Source: Scylla paramamosain (lineage: Eukaryota > Arthropoda > Malacostraca > Decapoda > Portunidae). Taken from it: a stretch of DNA of 64,000 nucleotides. Position numbers and translations under genes: made by a program. This document shows, piece by piece, positions 35,325 to 47,700 of this stretch. The stretch lies in the NCBI RefSeq assembly GCF_035594125.1, contig NW_026973703.1, positions 56,001 through 120,000 on the forward strand, given 5' to 3'. The notes below the pieces were generated by a model. That model was not told where the DNA came from. It saw nothing but the letters and a program-made list of their open reading frames with translations, and made no database searches. Within the stretch, counting starts at the first letter, position 1. Each line of letters begins with the position of its first letter.

Positions 35325-35545
35325 AGTGAGTGACTGACTGACTGACTGACTGACTGACTGACTGACTGACTGACTGACTGACTGACTGACTGACTGACTG
35401 ACTGACTGATTGAGTGAGTGAGTGAGTGAATAACTGACTGACTGACTGAGTGGATAAGTGATTGAATGAGTGAGTGAGTGAATGAGTGAGTGAGTGAGTG
35501 AATAAGTGACTGAATGAATGAGTGGGTGAGTGAGTGAGTGAGCGA
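35325..35545. repeat. (TGAC)n/(TGAG)n tetranucleotide tract
   Basis: About 220 bp of TGAC passing into TGAG/TGAA variants, starting about 20 nt upstream of the acceptor of the 35301 exon. Confidence 0.95.
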
Positions 35546-35639
35546 TGCAGAATCCTTCCTTAACCATCATTAACATTATGAAAAACAGCTGAAAATCTCC
35601 AAAATTCAGCTTGTTAAAAGTGCAGAATTCTTATGAAAC

Positions 35640-36105
35640 TGTCATTAGTCATGAAAAATATCTCTGAAAACTTCACTAAACTACCACTACCCTTCTTAAA
35701 CTATCATCAGCATCATAAAACACCTTGAAAACCAAATAACCTCCACAGCAGCCTGTTAAACTACTACTGTCCTTCTTAAGCTTGCACCAGAATTATAAAA
35801 CACTCTTGAAAAACCTAAATAACTTCCAGTAAAGCCTTTTAAACTCCCACTTCACCGTTGAAAAAACTAAATAACTTACACTAGAGCCTTTTAAAAATTA
35901 CCACTTCACTCTTGAAAACCTAAATAACTCCCACTACAGCCTTTTAAACTCTCACTTCACCCTTGAAAAACTAAATAACTTCCACTAAAGCCTTTCAAAC
36001 TACCACTGACCACCCTTGAAAAATTAAATGACTTCCACTAGAGCCTTTTAAACTACCACTGGCATTCTTAAAAGCCTGAGGAAACCTCCATTGCAGCCTG
36101 TTAAA
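35640..36105. repeat. ~82-bp intronic tandem repeat, inverted array
   Basis: Five to six diverged units such as CCTAAATAACTTCCACTAGA followed by GCCTTTTAAACTACCACT; reverse complement of the array at 60538-60860 and same orientation as 49810-50115. Confidence 0.75.
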
Positions 36106-36180
36106 ATGAAAATAAGATAAGACAGCAAGACATATAGGAACACTGGCCAGTGACATCCATAGTTCAGTCTCCCAACAAAC

Positions 36181-36291
36181 CTTTTACAACCTGCCCCTGA
36201 ATTCCGAGGTCCCAGGTGCCAGCGAGGGGACCCGTGGCAGTCTGAGAGGAGCGTGTGACTGTCACCTGAGTGTCAAAGCTTGCTGGAGGAC
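36181..36291 (-). CDS. PKHD1L1: Exon: linker repeat module
   Basis: Acceptor CTCTATCAG, donor AAAG|GTTTGT. Reads PPASFDTQVTVTRSSQTATG then PLAGTWDLGIQGQVVK. It is the second copy of the repeat seen in the 44572 exon and matches the fibrocystin-L pattern 'G-P--G-FD--F-G--V--I'. The donor choice is set by phase: AAAG joins ACATTCC to give VVK-DIPAG. Confidence 0.8.
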
Positions 36292-36569
36292 CTGATAGAG
36301 GGAGAGGGAGTGGGAAAAGTACTGATTAATGCTGTGGGTTTTATGGCAGTGTGTATTAAGTTTTGTCTTTTTTCCTTCTTTTAGTATGTGGGTGGCTTTG
36401 TTTAAGGCAACAATATGATGGAACACAAATGAAAAGGGCCCACTAAAGGTGTCAGTCCCCAAAGACTTGTCAATGGGTTACCTAAGACTAAGAGGAAAAT
36501 ATATTAAGCTGCATTGTTTTCCTTTATTATTGAATGTAAATGTGGATGATAAGGCATCTTTTTCTTATG

Positions 36570-36570
<1 letters not shown>

Positions 36571-36642
<72 letters not shown>
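36571..36642. repeat. (CT)n
   Basis: Uninterrupted CT tract in the intron between exons 36865 and 36291. Confidence 0.95.
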
Positions 36643-36646
<4 letters not shown>

Positions 36647-36864
36647 TCATGATCCAATAACACACATCCAGCATCATGACACTACTAAACAAAGTAAAAA
36701 AAGATAAATAAATTAAAATAAAAAAAGAGTAAAAATACCACAAACTCCATGGGGAAAAAAAAAAGCAGATAAGAAGAGGAAACAGAGTGACGGGCAAAAA
36801 AAAAAGAAGAAAAAACATGGAGGACAAAACAGGATAAACATTTCACCTTCTTCATTATTTTTAC

Positions 36865-37017
36865 CTTCCACCTGCAGGAGCCCAAGGAGGGGCATTCCAG
36901 TCTTGCAGTTTGTGGTCTGGAATTCCAGGGAGTACCCATTCTCTGTCACCTTCTTGACTGCCACATCCTCAATAAGGATTCCCTTCTGCTTGAGGGCGGG
37001 TGGGTACATCTGTGTCA
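36865..37017 (-). CDS. PKHD1L1: Exon: linker module
   Basis: Acceptor CCTGCCACAG, donor GAAG|GTAAAA. Reads VTQMYPPALKQKGILIEDVA, then NGYSLEFQTTNCKTGMPLLG and LLQVEG. Phase 1 on both sides and in frame with the 36291 exon. Confidence 0.8.
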
Positions 37018-37044
37018 CTGTGGCAGGGGAGGAGGCAGTAAGGG

Positions 37045-37144
<100 letters not shown>

Positions 37145-37192
37145 ACTATTAGAGAGTATGGACAGCAGATGTATGGATTCCCTCACACTTAC

Positions 37193-37362
37193 CAGAAGTT
37201 GGGGTGGTGAGGAAGGCCACCTCATCAACATACACATCATCAGTCACTCCTGCAGGCTTTGGGAGACTCACACTCTTCACCAGCAATGTGTCTCCTGTCT
37301 TGTAAATGGATCTTTCCGAACTGACCATTGCCTCCACCAGATCCTCACAGTGGTGCATCCAG
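37193..37362 (-). CDS. PKHD1L1: Exon: linker module with WMHHC motif
   Basis: Acceptor GCCCACAG, donor G|GTAAGT. Reads WMHHCEDLVEAMVSSER, TGDTLLVKSVSL and DDVYVDEVAFLTT. This corresponds to the fibrocystin-L segment 'W--TC-DL-------------V--I-L------FYIDEV-I'. Ends phase 1 and joins the 37017 exon as SG-VTQM. The intron to that exon is only 175 nt and about half (GT)n. Confidence 0.8.
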
Positions 37363-37374
37363 CTGTGGGCATTA

Positions 37375-38215
37375 ATGAACAGAATGAAAACAGCAATACT
37401 TGTTTTTAACTCCTACAAAAGTTTTTTGGTTTTATTATTACATGATTCTAAAGTACTTATCCAATGTATGCTGCCAGGCCTTGCTATGGATGTACATGGC
37501 CAGCTGTGCTATGCTGAAGCTCCTGGGATGTAATAAGGTGGTCCACAAGACTGTCTCTTTCCACCAGTGGTTGGCAGGGCATGTTGAGTGTGTGGAGCTT
37601 CATCTGGTCCAACCCATGTGGGATGGATGGTAGATGGATAGACTGAGAGAGAAGCTGGCTAGGTATTGTATAATGTGGAGGAGGAAGGTGTGTACAGGTG
37701 TTATTCTTTGCAGGGAAAGGTTAAACTGCTTGTTGGTGAGGTCATGCTGGAAGACTATTTGCTCTATAGAAGAAGAGAAAGGTGTAACTATTGATCTGCA
37801 GTGTAGAAGAGAGGTGTAACCATCATTTGTGGGAAAAAAACACCTGAAGATCAAAAAAACAAAATAAGGCACTTTTTTTCCTATCTTTTATCTCTTTTAT
37901 TGACCTGTTTTACCTTCTGTTTTCTTTCCTTTAATATCACATTGCATGTTCAATAGAAGCAAGTTGTATAGAAACTTTAACCCCTTAAGTTAATTTCCAT
38001 CTCCATCTCTGGGTAAATATGGCAAACTTAGAAAATGCCAGAAGATAATTTTATTTTAAAACTTAATTTCTCTTTGTAATTCTGAATACAATGATGTACT
38101 TTCCATCACACTATGACCCTTGAAAGTAAAGTTAAAGCATATCAAAAGTTCCTTCCCTGACGCGCAGTGTAACCCGCCGAGCAGAAATAACTTGAAGTGC
38201 GATAACATTGCGCAA
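37375..38215. other. Intron stretch, no recognised gene
   Basis: No conserved coding or transposon signal; small open frames on both strands look random. Confidence 0.4.
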
Positions 38216-38218
38216 ATT

Positions 38219-38393
<175 letters not shown>

Positions 38394-38514
38394 AGTTTGA
38401 GAGGTGGCCACAGAGGTCCACTGTGACTGTCAGAGGAGGGAAGTGGTGCCTTTTTACCCTTCCTCCATCTCCAATTTCAAATAAATAGCGTGAGTGATAC
38501 GAGAGGGTCTTATC

Positions 38515-38546
38515 ACACGCACACACACACGTGTGTGTGCGCACAT
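38515..38546. repeat. CA/TG alternating palindrome
   Basis: GCACACACACACGTGTGTGT forms an almost perfect inverted repeat of alternating purine/pyrimidine. Confidence 0.8.
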
Positions 38547-38634
38547 GCAATTGGAATTCTCAGCTATAAGGTGTACAGAGACTAGGCTTGTCATGTCAAA
38601 CATCACTTGATAAGCACTCCCCTTTTCCTCCAAC

Positions 38635-38638
<4 letters not shown>

Positions 38639-38707
<69 letters not shown>
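38639..38707. repeat. (CT)n
   Basis: 69-bp CT tract. Confidence 0.95.
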
Positions 38708-38710
<3 letters not shown>

Positions 38711-38749
38711 CAAAAAGGTAGCTTGTAATTTTTTTTTACTTGGCTAGTA

Positions 38750-39220
38750 CAGTAAAATCCCTCTTATCTGGCATCAACGGGACCACCGACATGCCGAATA
38801 CTTGAATATTGCCAGATACTTGAATAGAAGTGAAATTATATCCACAATCACCATCCTACACTCACGCATCTTACCATAACAAAGATCAGCTGATCTTAAT
38901 CAGCAGCTGATCTGATCAGCTGCTTAAGTGTGAGCACAACACGCTTACTCTTTTCTACAACTTTAGGCATGATGAAGGTGTCAGGCGATAAACAGTGCAC
39001 ACGCGGGACTGAGTCACTGAATAAACACAGTGCAGTGGGCCGTGGGTGGCGCGAAGCAGTGCGCTCTGGTGGCGAGGGGACAAAGTATACCTCGCGTGGG
39101 AATTTTAATCGATTTTATGAGTACACATTGATTTTTTATTGATTTTAAGGCTCGGGGAAAAATGTGCCGGATACTTGAAGCTGCCAGATACTTGAATGCC
39201 AGATGAGAGGGATTTTACTG
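38750..39220. mobile_element. Tigger-like MITE
   Basis: 471 bp flanked by TA. The left end CAGTAAAATCCCTCTTATCT and the reverse-complemented right end CAGTAAAATCCCTCTCATCT are near-identical inverted repeats. Internal GCCGGATACTTGAA / GCCAGATACTTGAA motifs recur near both ends. No transposase. Typical non-autonomous pogo/Tigger derivative, unrelated in its ends to the two other Tigger-type elements here. Confidence 0.85.
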
Positions 39221-39790
39221 TAAACATAAACTGTCTTCACTCTCATCAGTAATATCCGCATCACTCCCAGATGACATGTTTAGGTCACTATCCACATTGC
39301 TCCCTTCACTCAGTGGGTGTGTTCCACCCTCAGTGTCATGGGAGTTACCAGATGTTATCTCCAGAAGGAAAAAAAAGCTTAGCGAGACCAAACTGAAATA
39401 GTCACAGCGGCAACTCAGCTAGTGAAGAGAGTTGCTAGATACTTACAACAGCCTTCCGATTTGAGTAAGCAGGAGGAAAATACAAATGTGTGGCATGAAA
39501 AATCATGATTTCTCATGATTTCCAGAATGATCACCGTCCCACGATACAGTCATTCATGGACAATCACCATATATTAATGGTTAAAAAGACAAGAAGAAGG
39601 AAGCAGATATATCTTCATCAACTGATACCTTTACCTCCTCACTCTTGTATTCCTTTTCTTCATGCTACAGAACACTCAGCATGGACAGAGCTACACAGAA
39701 CACTTTTCATTCTAACATCCTACTGGTTGGCTGGAAAAGAACACTCCAGTAGCACAGTCTCCTCCTCCTCATTGCCCTCCTTGTCCCTCA
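39221..39790. other. Intron stretch upstream of MITE
   Basis: No gene recognised apart from the exon end at 39792. Confidence 0.4.
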
Positions 39791-39791
39791 C

Positions 39792-39845
39792 CAGGTACTG
39801 GACTGACATGGAGCCCTGCATGTTGCCCCTCACAGCAAAGCAAAC
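39792..39845 (-). CDS. PKHD1L1: Exon: linker module continuation (3' end uncertain)
   Basis: Acceptor CTGTCCTCAG. Reads VCFAVRGNMQGSMSVQYL. The best donor, CTG|GTGAGG, gives phase 0, while the next recognised exon at 37362 needs phase 2. The frame stays open past that donor as VRDKEGNEEEETVLLE, so either a later donor is used, an exon is missing between, or there is another indel. Confidence 0.6.
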
Positions 39846-39877
39846 CTGAGGACAGAGTGTCGTGTTGATTATATTTC

Positions 39878-39882
<5 letters not shown>

Positions 39883-39971
<89 letters not shown>

Positions 39972-40025
39972 ACATGTTTTACTTAAATCACAGAAGTGTG
40001 TATGAGAATGTGGCTTTAGTTATGT

Positions 40026-40122
<97 letters not shown>
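39883..40122. repeat. Two (CT)n tracts
   Basis: CT tracts at about 39883-39965 and 40029-40122 separated by 63 bp. Confidence 0.95.
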
Positions 40123-40123
<1 letters not shown>

Positions 40124-40226
40124 TGTACCTTGCTGAGAATATAAAAAGTGTGTAAGAGAAAGTAATGTTAGTAGTTTTGTTCTCCGTCTGTGTCTCTCAT
40201 GTATATATCTTGCTTAGAATATACAA

Positions 40227-40377
40227 AAAAGTGTGTGTGTGTGTGTGTGTGTGTCTGTGTGTGTGTGTGTGTGTGTTGTTCTTAACTAATTACAATTTTA
40301 TATGATTGAGTCAACCTTGTAATGTTCTGTCTTTTAAAGTTAATTTGTCATATTCATCTTTAAAGCCATGAATGCTC

Positions 40378-40417
<40 letters not shown>

Positions 40418-40426
40418 TGTCTGTGT

Positions 40427-40512
<86 letters not shown>
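40227..40512. repeat. Compound (GT)n with embedded module
   Basis: GT tracts at 40231-40277 and 40379-40512 flank a module that is the inverted counterpart of 22867-22968. Confidence 0.9.
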
Positions 40513-40515
<3 letters not shown>

Positions 40516-40639
40516 GCCTGGTTTGACTCTGCTATTACACATCCACAAGAGATTATTTTAATTTCTATTTCAGCTGGATAAAAAAAATGATATTGTAACT
40601 TTTGTATTACTTGTGTTTTTGTCAGTAAGCAACAATGAT

Positions 40640-40643
40640 GATG

Positions 40644-40682
<39 letters not shown>

Positions 40683-40712
40683 CCAACAACAACAACAACA
40701 ACAACAACAACA

Positions 40713-40754
<42 letters not shown>
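40640..40754. repeat. (CAA)n(CTA)n
   Basis: Compound trinucleotide tract next to the 3' end of family A copy A6. Confidence 0.95.
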
Positions 40755-40756
<2 letters not shown>

Positions 40757-40768
40757 CATATCTATAGG

Positions 40769-42775
40769 TTTTTTTTTTTTTTATGTAGGAAGGATACTGG
40801 CCAAGGGCAACAAAAATCTAATAAAAAAAAAATGCCCACTGAGATGCCAGTCCCATAAAAGGGTCAAAGCAGTGGTCAAAAATTGGTGGATAAGTGTCTT
40901 GAAACCTCCCTCTTGAAGGAATTCAAGTCATAGGAAGGTGGAAATACAGAAGCAGGCAGGGAGTTCCAGAGTTTACCAGAGAAAGGGATGAATGATTGAG
41001 AATACTGGTTAACTCTTGCGTTAGAGAGGTGGACAGAATAGGGGTGAGAGAAAGAAGAAAGTCTTGTGCAGCGAGGCCGCGGAAGGAGGGGAGGCATGCA
41101 GTTAGCAAGATCAAAAGAGCAGTTAGCATGAAAATAGCGGTAGAAGACAGTTAGATATGCAACATTGCGGCGGTGAGAGAGAGGCTGAAGACAGTCAGTT
41201 AGAGGAGAGGAGTTGATGAGACGAAAAGCTTTTGATTCCACCCTGTCTAGAAGAGCAGTATGAGTGGAACCCCCCGAGACATGTGAAGCATACTCCATAC
41301 ATGGACGGATAAGGCCCTTGTACAGAGTTAGCAGCTGGGGGGGGTGAGAAAAATTGGCGGAGACGTCTCAGAACACCTAACTTCATAGAAGCTGTTTTAG
41401 CTAGAGATGAGATGTGAAGTTTCCAGTTCAGATTATAAGTAAAGGACAGACCGAGGATGTTCAGTGTAGAAGAGGGGGACAGTTGAGTGTCATTGAAGAA
41501 GAGGGAATAGTTGTCTGGAAGGTTGTGTCGAGTTGATAGATGGAGGAATTGAGTTTTTGAGGCATTGAACAATACCAAGTTTGCTCTGCCCCAATCAGAA
41601 ATTTTAGAAAGATCAGAAGTCAGGCGTTCTGTGGCTTCCCTGCGTGATATGTTTACCTCCTGAAGGGTTGGACGTCTATGAAAAGACGTGGAAAAGTGCA
41701 GGGTGGTATCATCAGCATAGGAGTGGATAGGACAAGAAGTTTGGTTTAGAAGATCATTAATGAATAATAAGAAGAGAGTGGGTGACAGGACAGAACCCTG
41801 AGGAACACCACTGTTAATAGATTTAGGAGAAGAACAGTGACCGTCTACCACAGCAGCAATAGAACGGTCAGAAAGAAAACTTGAGATGAAGTTACAGAGA
41901 GAAGGATAGAAACCGTAAGAGGGTAGTTTGGAAATCAAAGCTTTGTGCCAGACTCTATCAAAGGCTTTTGATATGTCCAAGGCAACAGCAAAAGTTTCAC
42001 CAAAATCTCTAAAAGAGGATGACCAAGACTCAGTAAGGAAAGCCAGAAGATCACCAGTAGAGCGGCCTTGACGGAACCCATACTGGCGATCAGATAGAAG
42101 GTTGTGAAGTGATAGATGTTTAAGAATCTTCCTGTTGAGGATAGATTCAAAAACTTTAGATAAGCAGGAAATTAAAGCAATAGGACGGTAGTTTGAGGGA
42201 TTAGAGTGGTCACCCTTTTTAGGAACAGGTTGAATGTAGGCAAACTTCCAGCAAGAAGGAAAGGTAGATGTTGACAGACAGAGCTGAAAGAGTTTGACTA
42301 GGCAAGGTGCAAGCACGGAGGCACAGTTTCGGAGAACAATAGGAGGGACCCCATCAGGTCCATAAGCCTTCCGAGGGTTTAGGCCAGCGAGGGCATGGAA
42401 AACATCATTGCGAAGAATTTTAATAGGTGGCATGAAGTAGTCAGAGGGTGGAGGAGAGGGAGGAACAAGCCCAGAATCGTCCAAGGTAGAGTTTTTAGCA
42501 AAGGTTTGAGCAGAGAGTTCAGCTTTAGAAATAGATGTGATAGCAGTGGTGCCATCTGGTTGAAGTAGAGGAGGGTAAGAAGAAGAAGCAAAGTTATTGG
42601 AGATATTTTTGGCTAGATGCCAGAAATCACGAGGGGAGTTAGATCTTGAAAGGTTTTGACATTTTCTGTTAATGAAGGAGTTTTTGGCTAGTTGGAGAAC
42701 AGACTTGGCATGGTTCCGAGCAGAAATATAAAGTGCATGAGATTCTGGTGATGGAAGGCTTAAGTACCTGTAAGT
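40769..42775 (-). mobile_element. Family A copy A6, 5'-truncated, long intact RT frame
   Basis: Minus strand, 2.0 kb; tail at 40769 (T12 then ATGTAGGAAGG). It starts within the linker before RT ([25 protein letters not shown]) after a short duplicated AAGTACCTGT motif at the 5' junction (42765-42785). Confidence 0.9.
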
Positions 42776-42805
42776 ACCTGTAAGTAAGGTGTTAGCGTTG
42801 ATCAT
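41195..42805 (-). CDS. Family A reverse transcriptase frame, 536 aa
   Basis: Continuous frame with [98 protein letters not shown] and [12 protein letters not shown] (catalytic YADD). A frame change in a C/G run near 41340 moves the C-terminal part to 40876-41298 ([19 protein letters not shown]). The N-terminal 30 or so codons come from flanking DNA. Confidence 0.9.
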   Translation of the reverse strand: MINANTLLTGTYRYLSLPSPESHALYISARNHAKSVLQLAKNSFINRKCQNLSRSNSPRDFWHLAKNISNNFASSSYPPLLQPDGTTAITSISKAELSAQTFAKNSTLDDSGLVPPSPPPSDYFMPPIKILRNDVFHALAGLNPRKAYGPDGVPPIVLRNCASVLAPCLVKLFQLCLSTSTFPSCWKFAYIQPVPKKGDHSNPSNYRPIALISCLSKVFESILNRKILKHLSLHNLLSDRQYGFRQGRSTGDLLAFLTESWSSSFRDFGETFAVALDISKAFDRVWHKALISKLPSYGFYPSLCNFISSFLSDRSIAAVVDGHCSSPKSINSGVPQGSVLSPTLFLLFINDLLNQTSCPIHSYADDTTLHFSTSFHRRPTLQEVNISRREATERLTSDLSKISDWGRANLVLFNASKTQFLHLSTRHNLPDNYSLFFNDTQLSPSSTLNILGLSFTYNLNWKLHISSLAKTASMKLGVLRRLRQFFSPPPAANSVQGPYPSMYGVCFTCLGGFHSYCSSRQGGIKSFSSHQLLSSN

Positions 42806-43140
42806 ACTGTTTGATGCAGCCTCCCTGAAGATTCTTGGCTAATTTCTTGACAACCTGAAGACTTTCCTGGTGGCAGATTGTGCTGCATTACAATCAACAC
42901 ATCATCAATATTGTCATTCATTTTCAACTTTTTTTTATTACCAGATCTGTCATGTCACTAATTATTTCTTGTAATCTATCAACTTCTATCAAGTACTTTC
43001 AAGCTCTTCTACATTTCCTCAATAATTTCATATTTTCCAAGCCTCCTTTACTTTCCCTATTTATTTATCCATCTGTTTATTCCTGTCCTTTTATTTCCTC
43101 CGTCCATGCTCCATTCCTCTCATTCTCCTCTTGTCCTCTT
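42785..43140. other. Intron stretch, nothing recognised
   Basis: Pyrimidine-rich single-copy sequence. Confidence 0.4.
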
Positions 43141-43630
43141 CCTCACACACTCCATCACTCCATCCTCTATCTATTTCCATCCTTGAATGTTCTAATTTTC
43201 TTTCTCTCTTCTTGTCTCCCTCACCTACTCCATCCTCCATTTATTTCCATCCATGCATGTTTAAATCTTATTCCCTTCCTATCCTCTCTCTCACACACTC
43301 CAATGCTCCATCTTTCATTTGTTTCCATCCTTACATGTTCAAATTCTCTCATTAACCCCTTATCCCTTCCCTCACATACTCCATCACTCCATTCTTGCTT
43401 GCTCTTATTCTCTTCTCATCTTTTCCCTAACAACTTCCAACACCCTCACACTTCAATGGAGGTCAAACTCTCAAACCCATAGCTTTCAACACCCAGCCTG
43501 CACATTCCAAACAGTCACACATCCCTCCTGCCTCCCAAACACTGTCACACATCCCTCCTGCCTCCCAAACACTATCACACATCCCCCCTCCCTCCCAAAC
43601 ACTATCACACATCCCTCCTACCTCCCACAG
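43141..43630. repeat. Two pyrimidine-rich minisatellites
   Basis: 43141-43390: three to four diverged units of about 75 bp (ACTCCATC...TTTCCATCC...ATGTT). 43515-43628: four units of about 30 bp (CACACATCCCTCCTGCCTCC + CAAACACTGT). The second array ends at the alternative donor of the 43651 exon. Confidence 0.8.
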
Positions 43631-43650
43631 AAGGGTTCCACATCCCCTAC

Positions 43651-43773
43651 TACAGTGCCAAGCATTCCTGGAAGTCCTATCTTGTCTTCAAATGTTCTGT
43701 AGTGCATGGTCTGGATCCCACTGAGGTACACGTGGCATTTCTGCTCTGTCATGTCCAGCAGCTGCTCTCGAAC
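43651..43773 (-). CDS. PKHD1L1: Exon: linker module continuation
   Basis: Acceptor TTCTACACAG; the donor giving a consistent frame is GTA|GTAGGG. Reads VREQLLDMTEQKCHVYLSGI then MHYRTFEDKIGLPGMLGTV and joins the next exon in phase 0 as GTV-VCFAVRGN. An alternative downstream GTAGGA donor at 43616-43621 would break the frame. Confidence 0.7.
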
Positions 43774-44049
43774 CTGTGTAGAAAGAGGTGGTGTTGTACT
43801 TTTTCCTGTGATGGACGTGAAGCTGGTGTTTCCAAGGGAAGTTTTCTTTGCAGTGTTGTGAGTGAAAGGGAATGAAGCTGAAGGTTAGATTTACTTAAGT
43901 GTCTGATATCCTAATCCTTTTGGTAATAGCAGTTGTTGAAGGTAGGAGTAGTGCTGGATTAATAGTCTGTCCATCTATATGACTGGTTGCCAATCCCACA
44001 TGAGGTGGTCCAGACAAAGCACCACACACTCATATACCTATCATTAAGT

Positions 44050-44098
44050 AGTTATAGTAGTGGTAGTGGTAATGGTAATGATGGTAGTGGTGGTGGTG

Positions 44099-44195
<97 letters not shown>

Positions 44196-44241
44196 AAGTA
44201 GTAGTAGTATTAATAGTAGTAGTAGTAGAAGTAGTAGTAGT
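44050..44241. repeat. (GTA)n with GGT start
   Basis: Trinucleotide tract in the intron between exons 44355 and 43773. Confidence 0.95.
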
Positions 44242-44354
44242 TAATGATATAACACCCAACTCTTCATCTCTTTCACCATCTAATTCTGTACACCATAAGA
44301 AAATTAACCAGAGAAAATGCAGTTTGAATTGTGTGGCCTCTCTCTCTCTCTCAC

Positions 44355-44572
44355 CTGTGCAAGGTCAGCAATATCAATGACAGGCGACGTCATCCTGTCC
44401 AGGTAGAGCACACCAGTGACAGGAGATGTGCCTCGTATTTCAATGTGCTGCACCTCCCACCTCTGTATGATGTCCAGGGTCACTCGCTGCCTCTCGTTAA
44501 CGGCCCGAGGGGTGCTTCTCCTGGTGAACTTTGTGTGGAAGTCCTTCATAGCAAGAGTAAAGTCTGTTGTAG
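44355..44572 (-). CDS. PKHD1L1: Exon: PKHD1L1 linker repeat module
   Basis: Acceptor CTCTTACAG, donor CAG|GTGAGAGA. Reads TTDFTLAMKDFHTKFT, then RQRVTLDIIQRWEVQHIEIR, then PVTGVLYLDRMTSPVIDIA. This matches the module in fibrocystin-L in which 'G-P--G-F-----G-----I--' follows PA14. It joins the next exon in phase 0 as DLAQ-VREQLLD. The intron upstream contains the full-length family A element. Confidence 0.8.
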
Positions 44573-44701
44573 CTGTAAGAGAAAGATGTGTTGGCTTGAA
44601 ATGTAAGGAATAATGCTTCTCTTTGTATGGATAAATTCTTTTTGTAGGCTATTTCTTTTTCCTAGCTGTAAGAAAGATGTAAGAAAGACACCTGCCAAAA
44701 C

Positions 44702-47700
44702 AATAATTACTCCCAGTGAGGTCTAAAGCACTGTTCAGGGGGTGCTGTGAACTTATCATTAAACCCAGCTGTGACCTCACTGAATGTTTCCCTTTGTGTC
44801 TCACAACACAAGGGGGCAGTCACAGCCTAAAGACAACTCTCTTCCTCCTCACAAAACTACAAGCACCTAATAACACACACACCCTTCACTCAAAAATTTT
44901 AAAATCATCATGGCGACTCCTACACCAGCCTCAGAGTCCCCATCTGGGGAGGGGATCATAAATGTCCCCAGGTCGGACTGCATTTCTGTCGACGACCCTA
45001 AGTGTCTTGACATCCCCCTCAACTTTTTCTTCATTAACTTCTACAACATTCGCGGTCTAAGATCTAATTTTCAATCTGTAGAACACCACCTCTCCTCTTC
45101 TAAACTTCATCTTCTTTTCCTCACTGAAACTCAGGTGTCTGAGGCAACTGACAGTAGCCCCTTTTCTGTTCCCTCCTACTTTCTCTATCCTCATTTTCGA
45201 TCCAAAGCTGGATGCTGCGTTTATGTGCACAATGACTTAACCTGCTCTCGTGCCCACGCTCTTGAATCTTCCGAGTTTTCCACCATCTGGCTACGACTAC
45301 AGAGTCACTCTCAAACTAAATTTATCTGTGCTGTATACCTCTCACCTAACTCCTCTGACTAAAACAAATTCTTTGACTACTTAACTTCCAAAGTGGAGCA
45401 CATTCTGACCCTCTTCCCTTTTGCAGAGATCTCCATTCTTGGAGACTTCAATGTTCACCACCAGCTTTGGCTTTCCTCTCCCTTCACTGACCATCCTGGT
45501 GAACTAGCCTACAACTTTGCTATCCTCCACGACCTAGAGCAATTGGTGCAACACCCTACTGGTATTCCTGAGCGTCTTAGAGATACGCCCAACATTCTTG
45601 ACCTTTTCCTGACCTATAATCTTACTGCTTATGGTGTCACCCTTTCTTCTCCGTTGGGCTCCTCCGATCACAATCTCATATCTTTGTCTTGTCCTATCAT
45701 TCCAATCTCTCCTCAGGATCCCCCTAAGTGAAGGTGCCTCTGGCGTTTTGCCTCTGCTAGTTGGGGGGACCTGAGGAGGTATTTTGCTGATTTTCCTTGG
45801 AATGACTACTGCTTCCGTGTCAGAGACCCGTCTTTGTGTGACGAGCACATAACAGAGGTGACAGTGTCTGGCATGGAGGCGTACATTCCTCACTCTTTTT
45901 CTCGTCCTAAACCTTCTAAACCTTGGTTTAACACAGCTTGTTCTTGTGCTATACATGATAGAGAGGTGGCCCACAAAGGTACTTAAGCCATCACCAGAAT
46001 CTCATGCACTTTATATTTCTGCCTGGAACCATGCCAAGTCTGTTCTCCAACTAGTCAAAAACTCCTTCATTAACAGAAAATGTCAAAACCTTTCAAGATC
46101 TAACTCCCCTCGTGACTTCTGGCATCTAGCCAAAAATATCTCCAATAACTTTGCTTCTTCTTCTTTCCCTCCTCTATTTCAACCAGAGGGCACCACTGCT
46201 ATCACATCTATTTCTAAAGCTGAACTCTTCGCTCAAACCTTTGCTAGAAACTCTACCTTGGATGATTCTGGGCTTGTTCCTCCCTCTCCTCCACCCTCTG
46301 ACTACTTCATGCCACCTATTAAAATTCTTTGCAATGATGTTTATGGAGCTGATGGTCTCCCTCCTATTGTTCTCCGAAACTGTGCCTCCGTGCTTGCACC
46401 TTGCCTAGTCAAACTCTTTCAGCTCTGTCTGTCAACATCTACCTTTCCTTCTTGCTGGAAGTTTGCCTACATTCAACCTGTTCCTAAAAAGGGTGACCGT
46501 TCTAATCCCTCAAACTACCGTCCTATTGCTTTACTTTCCTGCCTATCTAAAGTTTTTGAATTTATCCTCAACAGGAAGATTCTTAAACATCTATCACTTC
46601 ATAACCTTTTATCTGATCGCCAGTATGGGTTCCGTCAAGGCCACTCTACTGGTGAACTTCTGGCTTTCCTTACTGAGTCATGGTCATCCTCTTTTAGAGA
46701 TTTTGGTGAAACTTTTGCTGTTGCCTTGGGCATATCAAAAGCTTTTGATAGAATCTGGCACAAAGCTTTGATTTCCCAACTACCCTCCTACGGTTTCTAT
46801 TTTTCTCTCTGTAACTTCATCTCAAGTTTCCTTTCTGATCGTTCTATTGCTGCTGTGGTAGACGGTCACTGTCCTTCTTCTAAATCTATCAACAGTGGTG
46901 TTCCTCAGAGTTCTGTCCTGTCACCCACTCTCTTCTTATTATTCATTAATGATATAATCCAAACTTCTTGTCCCATCCACTCCTACGCTGATGATACCAC
47001 CCTGCACTTTTCCACATCTTTTCATAGACGTCTAACCCTTCTGTAGGTAAACATTTCACGCAGGGACGCCACAGAACGCTTGACTTCTGATCTTTCTAAA
47101 ATTTCTGATTGGGGCAGAGCAAACTTGGTATTGTTCAATACCTCAAAAACTCACTTCCTCCATCTATCAACTCGACACAACCTTCCAGACAACTATTCCC
47201 TCTTCTTCAATGACACTCAACTGTCCCCCTCTTCTACACTGAACATCCTCGGTCTGTCCTTTACTTATAATCTGAACTGGAAACTTCACATCTCATCTCT
47301 AGCTAAAACAGGTTCTATGAAGTTAGGCGTTCTGAGACATCTCCGCCAGTTTTTCTCATCCCCCCAGCTGGTAACTCTGTAGAAGGGCCTTATCCGTCCA
47401 TGTATGGAGTATGCTTCACATGTCGGGGTGGGTTCCACTCATACTGCTCTTCTAGACAGGGTGGAATCAAAAGCTTTTTGTCTCATCAACTCCTCTCCTC
47501 TAACTGACGGTCTTCAGCCTCTCTCTCACCGCCGCAATGTTGCATATCTAACTGTCTTCTACCGCTATTTTCGTGCTAACTGCTCTTCTGAACTTGCTAA
47601 CTGCATGCCTCCCTCCTCCCGCAGTCTCACTGCACAAGACTTTCTTCTTTCTCTCACCCCTATTCTGTCCACCTCTCTAATGCAAGAGTTAACCAGTATT

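Noticed and set aside
37400..37872. Small frames on both strands in the 37.4-39.7 kb intron
   Set aside because: No conserved motif, no splice-supported link to the gene.
42880..43482. 200-aa plus-strand frame
   Set aside because: Pyrimidine-rich minisatellite translation (Ser/Leu/Pro/His), no domain.
43982..44380. Poly-Ser/Val/Thr frames around (GTA)n
   Set aside because: Trinucleotide repeat translation.
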